Source of the DNA: Pseudomonadota bacterium
GTDB lineage: Bacteria; Pseudomonadota; Gammaproteobacteria; DASZBR01
Assembly: GCA_021777765.1 (NCBI GenBank)
Contig: JAJYDF010000020.1
Span: 1 to 58,713, forward strand
Reading direction: 5' to 3'
DNA: 58,713 nucleotides
Below the pieces are notes generated by a model that saw nothing but the letters and a program-made list of their open reading frames with translations, was not told the origin of the DNA and did no database searches. Positions 18,770 to 28,228 of this stretch are shown in pieces. Position 1 is the stretch's first letter. The number at the start of each line of letters is the position of its first letter. The position numbers were made by a program, and so were the translations under genes.

Positions 18770-19746
18770 GCGAACTCCATAACAGAATTTACGGCAGCTA
18801 AAATACGGGATTCATTGGGAATATAACTTTTTTCTAATTGAAAATAAGGCATCGTAACATCATAACCCGTGACACGTTTAATGGGAGCTTGCAAAGATAG
18901 CAAAGAATGTTCCGCAATTTGAGCGGAAATTTCACCGCCGAGACCACCGGAATAAGGCGCTTCATGAATAATGACGCAGCGCCCCGTTTTTTCTACAGAA
19001 TTTAAAATAGTATCCATATCAAGCGGTTTTAAGGTAGCCACATCGATGACTTCAGCGCTAATGCCTTGCGCATCTAAATTTTTAGCGACATTCATCGTTT
19101 CATGGGTCATCGCACCCCAGGTAATCAGTGTAATATCTTGACCTTCACGTAAAACAAAACATTTATCAAGCGGTAGCGCAACGCCGTTGTCAGGCACTGA
19201 TTGTTTTACCAGACGATAGATTCTTTTAGGCTCAAGAAATACCACCGGATCAGGCTCGCGAATTGCCGCCAACAATAAGCCATAAGCTCGGGCAGGAGAG
19301 GAGGGCATTACCACACGTAATCCGGGGATATGTGCGAAAAATGCTTCATTTCCTTCAGAATGATGTTCAGGCGCATGTATACCACCACCATAGGGTGCGC
19401 GGTAAACCAAAGGACAAGTCAATCGTCCACGAGTACGATTTCTTAATCGTGCTGCATGATTGATTATTTGATTAAATCCAGGATACATAAAACCGTCAAA
19501 TTGAAATTCAGCAACCGGTTTTAAGCCTTGCGCTGCCATACCGATGGCCATACCAGCAATCATTGCTTCAGCTAATGGCGTATCTAATACCCGTTCCGGT
19601 CCAAAGCGTGTCAATAATCCTTCTGTTGCGCGGAATACTCCACCATTGGCACCGACATCTTCACCTAAAACAACAACCTCTTTATCATGGGCTAATTCAT
19701 AAGCGAGCGCTTGATTAATTGCTTCTACGAGTGTGATTTCTGCCAT
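18766..19746 (-). CDS. 2-oxoacid dehydrogenase E1 component, beta subunit
   Basis: 326 residues, the normal length for E1-beta of heterotetrameric pyruvate or branched-chain 2-oxoacid dehydrogenases. The opening ITLVEAINQALAYELAHD, the VVVLGEDVGANGGVFRATEG stretch, DTPLAEAMIAGMAIGMA and the C-terminal transketolase domain (GAMTHETMNVAKNL, then HEAPYSGGLGGEI) are all present. It pairs with E1-alpha to bind thiamine diphosphate. It starts 2 bases after E1-alpha ends and overlaps E2 by 4 bases, so the three subunits are tightly coupled in translation. Confidence 0.93.
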   Translation of the reverse strand: MAEITLVEAINQALAYELAHDKEVVVLGEDVGANGGVFRATEGLLTRFGPERVLDTPLAEAMIAGMAIGMAAQGLKPVAEFQFDGFMYPGFNQIINHAARLRNRTRGRLTCPLVYRAPYGGGIHAPEHHSEGNEAFFAHIPGLRVVMPSSPARAYGLLLAAIREPDPVVFLEPKRIYRLVKQSVPDNGVALPLDKCFVLREGQDITLITWGAMTHETMNVAKNLDAQGISAEVIDVATLKPLDMDTILNSVEKTGRCVIIHEAPYSGGLGGEISAQIAEHSLLSLQAPIKRVTGYDVTMPYFQLEKSYIPNESRILAAVNSVMEFA

Positions 19747-19748
19747 TG

Positions 19749-20825
19749 TTAGTCGGATCCTTCTGTCAGAGCCATTTGTTTTTGAGCGATTAAATTCGCT
19801 GGCATATTCGCGTAATGAAAATCAAACATGTCTTCGAGAGGTGGTGTTGGTGTTGAAATATAGTCATGCACTGCTGCTTCAACTTGTTTGCTACATTCTC
19901 CGAGTAATTCTTCTTCAGCACTGTTACTCCAGAAATTATTATTCATGAGATACAGTTTCAACCGCACAATGGGATCGCATTCCCACGCTTTTTTCAGTTC
20001 TTCTTTATCACGGTATCGATTAGCATCATCAGCAGTGGTGTGATCACATAAACGGTAAGTGACTGCTTCAATTAAAGTAGGGCCTTTACCACTACGTGCT
20101 TTTATTAAGGCTTTTTCAACACGATCACGGACTGCAATAATATCATTTCCATCGACTTGTTCACCTTCAAACCCACCAGCAATGGCTTTTTGGGCAATGG
20201 TTGAAGCACTGGTTTGTGCTTTACGAGGTACAGATATCGCCCATTGATTATTATTGACTACAAAAACGATAGGTAATTGCCATGCACCTGCCAAGTTAAT
20301 GGCTTCATAAAATTCACCTTCGGATGTGGCACCATCGCCCATGGTGACTAATGTTGCTCGATGTTGATGTCTTAATTTCATGGCAACAGCAATACCAGCA
20401 GCATGTAGGCATTGAGAGGCTATAGGCACACAGAAAGAAAAATCTTCTTTAGCCATTGCAGAGGAAAAATTATTACCCCGTTCGTCTCCGCCCCAATAGG
20501 CGAGTATTTCAGACATTTTTACACCGCGTAGTAATTGTGTACCGTAATCACGATAATAAGGACAAAACACATCATGCGTATCTAATGCGCTGCCGATACC
20601 AACGGTAATTGCTTCTTGCCCCAAAGTGGACGCGTAAGTACCTAACTTGCCAGTGCGTTGTAAATTCACCGCTTTAGTATCAAAAGTACGAATTAATACC
20701 ATGGTGCGATAGAGATGTATTAAATTACTGGCATCTTGTGCAAATGGGGGTAAATCCTGAGTAGTTTGGCCAAGTTGATTTAAAAATTGGTAATATTGAA
20801 TTTGAAATTGAGTGACAATAGTCAC
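19749..20825 (-). CDS. 2-oxoacid dehydrogenase E1 component, alpha subunit
   Basis: 358 residues. The thiamine diphosphate motif GDGATSEGEFYEAINLAG and the following VVNNNQWAISVP are intact. The phosphorylation-loop-like ending YRLCDHTTADDANRYR is typical of branched-chain and Bacillus-type pyruvate E1-alpha. The enzyme decarboxylates a 2-oxoacid. Its neighbour 11 bases upstream is a leucine-type amino-acid dehydrogenase, which would supply branched-chain oxoacids; on that ground I favour a branched-chain substrate, but a pyruvate role is not excluded. No E3 (dihydrolipoamide dehydrogenase) gene is in the window. Confidence 0.9.
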   Translation of the reverse strand: MTIVTQFQIQYYQFLNQLGQTTQDLPPFAQDASNLIHLYRTMVLIRTFDTKAVNLQRTGKLGTYASTLGQEAITVGIGSALDTHDVFCPYYRDYGTQLLRGVKMSEILAYWGGDERGNNFSSAMAKEDFSFCVPIASQCLHAAGIAVAMKLRHQHRATLVTMGDGATSEGEFYEAINLAGAWQLPIVFVVNNNQWAISVPRKAQTSASTIAQKAIAGGFEGEQVDGNDIIAVRDRVEKALIKARSGKGPTLIEAVTYRLCDHTTADDANRYRDKEELKKAWECDPIVRLKLYLMNNNFWSNSAEEELLGECSKQVEAAVHDYISTPTPPLEDMFDFHYANMPANLIAQKQMALTEGSD

Positions 20826-20836
20826 AATATTTACTC

Positions 20837-21925
20837 CTATCGATTTAATTTTTCTATCGCTAATGCATCAGCAATTTCATTAGTTGGCATATTCGATTCT
20901 TTTGATCGTTCAAAAATGGTCATTAATGTATCATAGATTTTTATAATGTGATTATGTGCTTCATCAATTGAAGTGTGATGATATTGTGCTACCGCATGAA
21001 TTAATCCACCTGCATTAACCACATAATCTGGTGCATATAAAATGCCTTTATCATGTAACATTTTGCCATGACGAGGTTCTGCTAATTGATTGTTTGCTGA
21101 ACCAGCAATGATCTGTGTATCTAATGCTGAAATGACATCATCATTTAACACCGCACCTAAGGCACAAGGTGCAAAAACATCACACGGGACTGTAAATATT
21201 TCATCTACTCCCACCACTTGCGCCCCGAAATCATTAGCGCAACGGAACGTCGCTTCACTACTGACATCGCTTACCGTTAATTTTGCACCTAATGCATATA
21301 AATCTTTAGCGAGTGGATAACCCACTTGGCCAACCCCTTGTATGGCAATATGTAATCCTTCTAATGATTTTTTATCCATTTTAAATGCCACAGCGGCTTC
21401 AATACCCCGCCGTACACCTAATGCAGTTAACGGCGACGGATCGCCTGGAAAACCATTGGTTGCAGTAGTGCTGGTCACATAAGGTGTATATTGAGCAATG
21501 ATATCCATATCTGCAGTAGTAGTGCCGCTATCAACGGCAGTGATATATCGACCACCTAAGTCATGAATAAATTTTGCATAAGAAGCAAAGAAAGCAGGTC
21601 GATCTTTAATAACATTAGGGCGCATTATCACACCTTTACCACCGCCTTGGGGTAGACCACTGATCGCTGCTTTATAAGTCATACCACGTGCTAGACGAGT
21701 AGCATCAACGATGGCTGAGGATAAATTATGATAATGAATACAACGGGTACCACCTAAGGCAGGTCCTAGTTTAGTGCTATGAATCGCCACGATGGCATAT
21801 AAACCGGTTTCAGGATCTGCTTTGATGTGAACTTCATTTAATCCCATTTCTTCAGCATATCGTAATAATCTATTGGTTGCAGAGTGAGCAGGATTAACAA
21901 TCTTGTGTTTAATTATTGTTACCAT
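20837..21925 (-). CDS. Leucine/valine-type amino-acid dehydrogenase
   Basis: 362 residues, the size of leucine dehydrogenases (about 364) and shorter than glutamate dehydrogenases. GPALGGTRCIHY, the catalytic-lysine loop GLPQGGGKGVIM, and the Rossmann motif GVGQVGYPLA are clear. It would interconvert branched-chain amino acids and their 2-oxoacids using NAD. As first gene of the operon with E1-alpha, E1-beta and E2 it suggests a route from leucine, valine or isoleucine to acyl-CoA, which could feed branched fatty-acid synthesis or energy metabolism. Confidence 0.87.
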   Translation of the reverse strand: MVTIIKHKIVNPAHSATNRLLRYAEEMGLNEVHIKADPETGLYAIVAIHSTKLGPALGGTRCIHYHNLSSAIVDATRLARGMTYKAAISGLPQGGGKGVIMRPNVIKDRPAFFASYAKFIHDLGGRYITAVDSGTTTADMDIIAQYTPYVTSTTATNGFPGDPSPLTALGVRRGIEAAVAFKMDKKSLEGLHIAIQGVGQVGYPLAKDLYALGAKLTVSDVSSEATFRCANDFGAQVVGVDEIFTVPCDVFAPCALGAVLNDDVISALDTQIIAGSANNQLAEPRHGKMLHDKGILYAPDYVVNAGGLIHAVAQYHHTSIDEAHNHIIKIYDTLMTIFERSKESNMPTNEIADALAIEKLNR

Positions 21926-22093
21926 AAGAAATGCTTCCGAATTATGTGTGGGTCAATAACAGCGAACGTATACTAATCTCACTGCTAATTTTGTCAATCA
22001 TTGATTTGAAATAATTGATAGGGAAATTTATGTAAATAATTGCTGCTGTGCAAATTGAATAATTGAGTTAGATTTAAAAAAAATAATTTTAAT

Positions 22094-22143
22094 GTAGCCC
22101 GGACACGTCGCTGCGCTCCTTTGCCCGGGCTACGCATTTAATT
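22094..22143. repeat. GTAGCCCGG-type REP hairpin
   Basis: GTAGCCCGG and CCGGGCTAC (9-bp perfect arms) enclose about 30 bases downstream of dapE. This GTAGCCCGG palindrome is a common gammaproteobacterial REP-type sequence and is distinct from the CCTTCTCCCG family in this window. Confidence 0.65.
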
Positions 22144-22147
22144 TTTT

Positions 22148-23284
22148 TTATTTTAAAAATAATTTTTCCAATAATCTTTCATAAACTAATGACAATTTAT
22201 CGATATCTTCAACACGCACACATTCATCAATTTGATGAATGGTAGAATTACACACACCTAACTCAACAATTTCAGCCCCCATTGGCGCAATAAATCGTCC
22301 ATCTGATGTTCCGCCACTGGTTGATAATTGTGTATCAATACCCGTAATTTCTTTGATGGCCGTACGACAATGATCAATAAAAATACTGTCTTTTGTTAAA
22401 AATGGTAATGCACCAGCATGCCACTCTATATTAAATGCACATCCATTTTTTTGTAATATTTGCGTTACTTTTTGCTGAATTAATTCAACAGAAATTGCAG
22501 GAGAGAATCTAAAATTACCCGTAATTTCTACACTGGCGGGAATGACATTATTTGCACCTGTACCACCATGAATATTTGAAATTTGAAAACCCGTTGGTTG
22601 AAAATAATCATCACCATTGTCCCAATTAACAGCTATTAATTCATTAATAATTGGCGCACTTAAATGAATAGGATTATTGGCTAAATGAGGATAAGCAATA
22701 TGACCTTGTTTACCAATGATATTTAATTTAAAGGATAATGATCCACGGCGACCATTCTTAATCATATCGCCGACTTGTTTTTCGCTAGAGGGTTCACCTA
22801 CCAAACACCAATTAATTTTAATATTTTTTGCGATTAATCGTTCAACGATTTTTTGTGTACCATGTGTTGCGTGTCCTTCTTCATCGCTGGTAATTAGCAG
22901 AGCAATTGAACCATTATAGGTGACATGTTTTTCTATAAATCGATTAATTGCTGTTAACATTGCTGCAATACCACTTTTCATATCCGCAGCGCCCCGACCA
23001 TATAAATATCCATCGCGTATCGTTGGAGCAAATGGGTGATAAGACCATTGTTCCAAGGGGCCTGTTGGCACAACATCGGTATGCCCTATAAAAACAAATA
23101 GCGGTTCTTTATCTCCTTTGCGTGCCCATAAATTTAGCACGTCATTATCGTGATATTGTTCTGTGGTAAAACCACAATTTTTTAAATATTCACTGATAAT
23201 TGTTTGGCAACCAGCATCATGTGGCGTTAAAGAAGGGCATTCTATTAGCGCTTCTGTTAAAGATAGGGTAATTGATTTGTTCAT
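22148..23284 (-). CDS. dapE: Succinyl-diaminopimelate desuccinylase
   Basis: 378 residues, the usual DapE length. It removes succinate from N-succinyl-LL-diaminopimelate in the lysine and peptidoglycan pathway. M20-family metal ligands and motifs are present: GHTDVVPTGP (H68, D70), GRGAADMKSGIAAM, and TSDEEGHATHGTQKI with the catalytic glutamate. The last ligand histidine lies in NSTIHQIDE. It is a single gene, divergent from the acyltransferase gene, with a REP hairpin directly downstream. Confidence 0.95.
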   Translation of the reverse strand: MNKSITLSLTEALIECPSLTPHDAGCQTIISEYLKNCGFTTEQYHDNDVLNLWARKGDKEPLFVFIGHTDVVPTGPLEQWSYHPFAPTIRDGYLYGRGAADMKSGIAAMLTAINRFIEKHVTYNGSIALLITSDEEGHATHGTQKIVERLIAKNIKINWCLVGEPSSEKQVGDMIKNGRRGSLSFKLNIIGKQGHIAYPHLANNPIHLSAPIINELIAVNWDNGDDYFQPTGFQISNIHGGTGANNVIPASVEITGNFRFSPAISVELIQQKVTQILQKNGCAFNIEWHAGALPFLTKDSIFIDHCRTAIKEITGIDTQLSTSGGTSDGRFIAPMGAEIVELGVCNSTIHQIDECVRVEDIDKLSLVYERLLEKLFLK

Positions 23285-23378
23285 AAAATTTTTAACCTCT
23301 ACAATTAGTTAAAAAACTAGAGCCTAAATTCTATTCCTGATAGCATTATTAATTTATCAAAAATCACAAGGAATACTA

Positions 23379-24620
23379 GTGAATCATAACGTAAACATAA
23401 CTACCCCGATAAAGCAACGATTATATTATTTTGATCATTTACGCGTTCTAGCAGTCATGCTGGGTATTATTATGCATACTTCTATCGCATTCAGTACTGC
23501 AAATTTTTATAAGTGGTATATCAAAACTGACCACCCTTCAATCATTGCCAATTATGTAGTGTTATTCGTGCATATTTTTTATATGCCCATGTTCTTTTTT
23601 ATCGCTGGTTTTTTTGGGTATCAAATGTTTAAAAAATATCATTGGTCTGGGTTAATAAAAAATCGCTTTTATCGAATAGCGGTACCTTTTTTTATTTTAA
23701 TGCTAATCCTGATTCCAATTCATACGCAAGATGTCTTCTATTCAATCATAATTCAAAATTTAAGTAAGGGAATCACTATACCGCAAGGACCAGGGTTATT
23801 GAGTTGGATGATGAATGAGTTCAGTAAACTTTATCAGGCGGGTGAATTATGGCGATATTATAATAACGATAACGCTTATTGGTTTTTATATTACTTGCTT
23901 ATTTATTATGTTGTTATTCTTATTTTAGAATTTATAATTAGTTTGAGTACTAAGATAATTTCTCCTAAAATTCAGCAAATGGTCCATGTTATTTTTACGG
24001 CGATTTATCTTAATCCGTTGATTATCGGTATGATTTTATTTTATATATTGAGTTATTCTCTGACATGGTATCTGGATATCTCTTATAAATTTCACTCACC
24101 ATTGCACATCCTATTTTTTTATGGTGTATTTTTTGGATTGGGATGGTTTATGCATCGATACAACAGTATCGAGGTGTGCAGCAAACACTGCAGAATATAT
24201 ATGTTACTCACATTAATGATTATATTACCAACCTATTATTATTTTTATCGTTACAGTACAGATTATGGTAATACACATTTTACGGTATATAAAATTATTT
24301 GTTTGTGGTTGTATGCGATGCTTGCCAGTTTTTTAACTTTTAGTTCGACTGGTTTGACGATGCAATATTTTAATAAACCGAACAAGGTTATTAATTATTT
24401 AGCGGAATCTTCTTATTGGTTATATATTGCACAAATTCCCATTGTTGTTCTTGCGCAAGATGTATTTATAAAAATGCCATGGCCCAATATTATGCAATAT
24501 CTCTGTGTTTTATCTTTAACATTAATTATTTTATTAATACTTTATCGCTTCATGGTGCGTCATACTTGGATAGGGCAAATGTTAAATGGCACGCGGCATT
24601 TAGAAGATTTTTCCTCATGA
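23379..24620 (+). CDS. Acyltransferase-3 family membrane protein
   Basis: 413 residues with about ten membrane helices. It begins with the family hallmark YYFDHLRVLAVMLGIIMHTS (residues 16-35), including the conserved R and H, and MPMFFFIAGFFGYQ near 70, as in OafA/MdoC-type O-acyltransferases. Such enzymes acylate sugars of lipopolysaccharide, capsule or osmoregulated glucans at the inner membrane. Closest in style to the glucan/MdoC-like subgroup, but the substrate cannot be told. Its 3' end overlaps the convergent cytochrome P450 gene by 6 bases. Confidence 0.8.
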   Translation: MNHNVNITTPIKQRLYYFDHLRVLAVMLGIIMHTSIAFSTANFYKWYIKTDHPSIIANYVVLFVHIFYMPMFFFIAGFFGYQMFKKYHWSGLIKNRFYRIAVPFFILMLILIPIHTQDVFYSIIIQNLSKGITIPQGPGLLSWMMNEFSKLYQAGELWRYYNNDNAYWFLYYLLIYYVVILILEFIISLSTKIISPKIQQMVHVIFTAIYLNPLIIGMILFYILSYSLTWYLDISYKFHSPLHILFFYGVFFGLGWFMHRYNSIEVCSKHCRIYMLLTLMIILPTYYYFYRYSTDYGNTHFTVYKIICLWLYAMLASFLTFSSTGLTMQYFNKPNKVINYLAESSYWLYIAQIPIVVLAQDVFIKMPWPNIMQYLCVLSLTLIILLILYRFMVRHTWIGQMLNGTRHLEDFSS

Positions 24621-25973
24621 GAGTTGGTTTTCACGCTTTTTAACCGTCACTTTTATTTTTTTTGCCGGTCTTAATGTAATCAATGGTTTTAAACCAATCG
24701 GTTTTTGAGAAATTAATTTAATATCAAATTTTTGTAATATAATCGATAAAATTAAAAATGCTTCCATTGTTGAATAATGACTGCCAATACAAATTCGAGG
24801 GCCGGCACCAAATGGCATATAAGCATACCTCTCACGCTGTCTGATTTTATCCATAGTAAATCTTTCAGGATAAAATAATGACGGTTGTTCCCAATATTTT
24901 GGATTATGATGAATATTATAAATACTGACTGCAACAGTGGAACCGGCAGGAATAAAATAACCGTCAATCACATCATCTTTTATGACGGTGCGATTAACTG
25001 TCCAAATGACAGGATAATAACGCATGGTTTCTTCTATCACCATTCTGGTGTAATTTAATTTTGGTAGATCTTCTTGAGTGGGGACACGACCAGCTAATAC
25101 TGTTGCGTATTCTTCTTTTAAACGCTGTGCAATATCTGAATTACGTGCGATGGAATAAAGTGCCCAGCTGGTAATATTGCTAATAGTTTCATGGCCTGTA
25201 ACTGCGATAGTAATAATTTCATCAATCAATCTTTGTTTAGGATAAGGTTTATTGGTGACAGGATCTTTCGCTTGCAATAAGACAGTCAGAAAATTATAAG
25301 GAGGATCTGTTAACGCTTTATGTTGTTTAATCATTTTCTTGATTAATTTTTTAAAACGTAATTTAGCGAAAAAATACCAAATATGGGTTGGCAATGGAAA
25401 CCATTTGATCAAATGATAAACACCGCTGGCATAAACATTCCCAATTTTAGTAAATTGTAATAAGGCATCTTTGATATAAAGATATTGCTCTCCAAAAAAT
25501 AGCGATATTGCCGTTGTCGCGGTCAGTGAAGTCAATTCATGATGAATATCAAATGTTTTACCACTTTCAGCATACTCTTCCCAACGGTCACACAATTTTT
25601 CAATATAGGGTGTAATCGTATTGATATGTTGTAACAAATATTTTGAATAAAATACTTGGTTTAATGTTTGCCGCATTGGCCACCAAATATCATGTTTTGG
25701 CTCAGTTAATATTCCTCGACCAATGACATCTAATAAACTCTTGTAAGCAATATCCGTTTTGACATAATTTTCATAATTATCTTGGAGAATTTGTCCGGCA
25801 GCTTTAGGACAACTCATTAAATAGAGCTTATAAATACCTGGCATTTTGACGATTTCGCCATAATTTTTAAGCAAATATTGGCTGATGGTGAGCGGATCTT
25901 TAGCAAGATCGCTGAATAATATTCTGAAAATTGAACATCCTGGCGGTTTTTTATATTTACTTTTTTTGAACAT
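24615..25973 (-). CDS. Cytochrome P450
   Basis: 452 residues, full length for a soluble bacterial P450. The I-helix AVTGHETISN, the ExxR motif in EETMRYYP, the PERF-type YPERF, and the haem loop FGAGPRICIG with the thiolate ligand C395 are all present. It would oxidise a hydrophobic substrate using electrons from a partner that is not encoded here. The pattern is of the CYP102/CYP4-like long-chain type rather than of steroid or terpene P450s, which is a weak hint toward fatty acyl substrates. Its start overlaps the end of the PHA synthase gene by 17 bases. Confidence 0.94.
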   Translation of the reverse strand: MFKKSKYKKPPGCSIFRILFSDLAKDPLTISQYLLKNYGEIVKMPGIYKLYLMSCPKAAGQILQDNYENYVKTDIAYKSLLDVIGRGILTEPKHDIWWPMRQTLNQVFYSKYLLQHINTITPYIEKLCDRWEEYAESGKTFDIHHELTSLTATTAISLFFGEQYLYIKDALLQFTKIGNVYASGVYHLIKWFPLPTHIWYFFAKLRFKKLIKKMIKQHKALTDPPYNFLTVLLQAKDPVTNKPYPKQRLIDEIITIAVTGHETISNITSWALYSIARNSDIAQRLKEEYATVLAGRVPTQEDLPKLNYTRMVIEETMRYYPVIWTVNRTVIKDDVIDGYFIPAGSTVAVSIYNIHHNPKYWEQPSLFYPERFTMDKIRQRERYAYMPFGAGPRICIGSHYSTMEAFLILSIILQKFDIKLISQKPIGLKPLITLRPAKKIKVTVKKRENQLS

Positions 25974-27357
25974 CTCGTTGCTCCAGCCATTCAGTTAATA
26001 ATTTGGGAATTTCAGTTAGTGCTTTATTGCTGACAAAAACACCAATATGACCACTCTTATATTCTAGTTCTGTATAATCAAGGGTGCTAATTGCATTAGC
26101 CAATGGTTTTGCGGCACTGGGTGGCACCAAATGATCATCATGCGCATATATATTTAATACTGGCATAGTGATATTTTTTAATTTGACCGTTTTTTTACCA
26201 ATGACTATTTTATTATTCATTAAATTATTTTGTTGATAAAAATACTTAATAAATTCTCTGAATAATTCTCTGGGGTGATCAGGGCAATCATGTAACCAAC
26301 TTTCCATGCGGGAAAAAAAGGTGACTTGATCAGAAGTTGCTGTACCACGAATGATAGGGCGATATTTTTCTTGTAATAATCTAAATGGCCTTAAATTGAG
26401 TAAACTTTGTGCAATACAGATGCCTGAAATATTGCCCCATTTTTCCACAATTAAATCAATATCTAAATATTGTAATAATTTTCCTAAAATATTTTCAGGA
26501 GAGTGATATTCTACGGGTGTAACAATGGTGATCAAGTTTTTAATTTGTTTAGGATTAAGCGCTGCATAACAAACGCTCATAATACCTCCTTGACAGACAC
26601 CTAACATATTAATGGCTTTTACTTGATGTGTTTGACAGATTTGATTAACAGAATGTTTTATATAATCAGCTAAATAATCTTTTAATGATAAATTGCTATC
26701 TTCTTCAGTGGGATTTCCCCAGTCAATTAAATAAATATCTAGGCCAGCTAATAATAATTGTCTAATTAAAGAACGATCAGCTTGCAAATCAAGAATGGTT
26801 GGACGATTAACTAAAGCATATACAATTAATAATGGCGTGCGTATGCGTTGTGGTGCTAAAGATTCATAGTGATAGAGCGTGACTCGATCTTTTTGGTAAA
26901 TAATCGTTTTTGCACATTCATCAAATGTTATTGCAGTTGGTAGCGTTATTTTATCGCTCATCTTAAAGTGATGAGGGCTATAATCTTTTGCAGCGTTATT
27001 AATTAAATCAGCAAATGCCTGTTGAAAATCATTATTGGCCAGCATCTGCAAATAATGTTTTTCTAAAATTTGCCATAATACGGTTTGAAAAGCATAAATT
27101 TGTTCTGGATCTTTAATGGCGGGATTAAAATCTGGTGCTTGTTTTATAAATTCAGCAATAGCATTGCTTAAACTTTGATTGGCAATAAATTGCATTTTTT
27201 GCAATGATTGACTCATGTTTGCTTGCATTAAATTATCTGATAAAAGATTGCTAAAAATGGTATTAAGTAGTTCGTTACTTTGATAAAAATGTGAAATAAC
27301 ATCTTTAAATTGTGGAATGCTATTGATGAAATCTTCCTGATACTGTGGTGTGATCAT
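25957..27357 (-). CDS. phaC: Poly(3-hydroxyalkanoate) synthase-like alpha/beta hydrolase (PhaC)
   Basis: 466 residues. The lipase-like box GVCQGG places the catalytic cysteine at C255; the partner Asp is near 408 (YAHDDHLVP) and His at H437 (KSGHIGVF). These fit the PhaC triad that polymerises hydroxyacyl-CoA into storage polyester. Length is between class III/IV (about 360) and class I (about 560-600), so the class is unclear, and no PhaE or PhaR partner or phasin is nearby. Its start overlaps the end of the nuclease gene by 4 bases, and its end overlaps the P450 gene. A role as hydrolase or acyltransferase is possible if the cysteine is used differently. Confidence 0.85.
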   Translation of the reverse strand: MITPQYQEDFINSIPQFKDVISHFYQSNELLNTIFSNLLSDNLMQANMSQSLQKMQFIANQSLSNAIAEFIKQAPDFNPAIKDPEQIYAFQTVLWQILEKHYLQMLANNDFQQAFADLINNAAKDYSPHHFKMSDKITLPTAITFDECAKTIIYQKDRVTLYHYESLAPQRIRTPLLIVYALVNRPTILDLQADRSLIRQLLLAGLDIYLIDWGNPTEEDSNLSLKDYLADYIKHSVNQICQTHQVKAINMLGVCQGGIMSVCYAALNPKQIKNLITIVTPVEYHSPENILGKLLQYLDIDLIVEKWGNISGICIAQSLLNLRPFRLLQEKYRPIIRGTATSDQVTFFSRMESWLHDCPDHPRELFREFIKYFYQQNNLMNNKIVIGKKTVKLKNITMPVLNIYAHDDHLVPPSAAKPLANAISTLDYTELEYKSGHIGVFVSNKALTEIPKLLTEWLEQRDVQKK

Positions 27358-28214
27358 ATATCCATTTGTGCCAATAAAGAATTAAGTAAATTTGCTAAGC
27401 GATATCCTGCTAATGCTAATTGTTGTGCAACAATTTGTTGACCATGAGCAATATAGGAAGGCGTAGGCACCGAATTTTCAGGCATAGTATATACGAATGA
27501 TTTCGCTAAATTAAAGCTTTCTATCGTCCAATGTTGCACATTCAAATCATGTGTTTTAGCCCCAAAGTAGGAAGGGGGATATTCAGATTCAATTTGATGG
27601 CTTAAACAGTCAATTTGATTAGATTTTAATCGGTTTTCATGACATGAATTTGCATCGAACAAACCTAAGCCATTGTCCCAAAATGCATGTAAATTATTTT
27701 GTTGTTCGCCTGCAATACGATACAAATTGCCACCATTATCTCCATGAGGAAATTGTTTGCTATAAAATGAAATGCAGTGTAATGGTTGATGTGCGTCACC
27801 CACAAAATGGACTAGAAATCGAAAAAACAATGCTCTTTCAAATTCAGTGGCATGTGGACTTTGTAACACGGCAATACTTTGATTTGTTGCCCAAACGATA
27901 TTTTCAGTAGCAATAGTCCCAGTTGTTGTATTGTCGCTACTATAGGGATAATTAATGAAATGCCAACTATTAAACGCATTGATATTATTATGGCGTAAAT
28001 AATCAGCCCACTGTGCTGCTGTTTGAAATGTACTGGTTTGTGGATACTGATCAGATAATCGATCAATGAGATCATTTGCTGCATCTCGTGCTGCAGGCGT
28101 CATATTATCATAAGCAATTTGTGCAATAATACGATGCCCATCACCATCCCAGGCGACTATTAAGGGGGGGAATAAGACCAGAAGTGCAATGATTATTTTT
28201 ATTATATTTTTCAC
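27354..28214 (-). CDS. Secreted S1/P1-type zinc nuclease
   Basis: 286 residues. A signal peptide (about 1-21) ends at A21; the predicted mature N-terminus is W22 of WDGDGHRIIAQIA, the residue whose amino group binds zinc in S1/P1 nucleases. Further zinc-ligand motifs are HFVGDAHQPLH and HGDNGGN. The enzyme would cut single-stranded DNA/RNA or act as a 3'-nucleotidase (some relatives are phospholipase C-like) in the periplasm or outside the cell. It is second in a four-gene minus-strand unit and overlaps phaC by 4 bases, although no functional link between the two is obvious. Confidence 0.9.
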   Translation of the reverse strand: MKNIIKIIIALLVLFPPLIVAWDGDGHRIIAQIAYDNMTPAARDAANDLIDRLSDQYPQTSTFQTAAQWADYLRHNNINAFNSWHFINYPYSSDNTTTGTIATENIVWATNQSIAVLQSPHATEFERALFFRFLVHFVGDAHQPLHCISFYSKQFPHGDNGGNLYRIAGEQQNNLHAFWDNGLGLFDANSCHENRLKSNQIDCLSHQIESEYPPSYFGAKTHDLNVQHWTIESFNLAKSFVYTMPENSVPTPSYIAHGQQIVAQQLALAGYRLANLLNSLLAQMDI

Positions 28215-28228
28215 TTATTTTATTCTTA

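Noticed and set aside
25957..27357. Plain lipase or esterase instead of PhaC
   Set aside because: The nucleophile box holds Cys (GVCQGG) rather than Ser, and the overall pattern follows PHA synthases.
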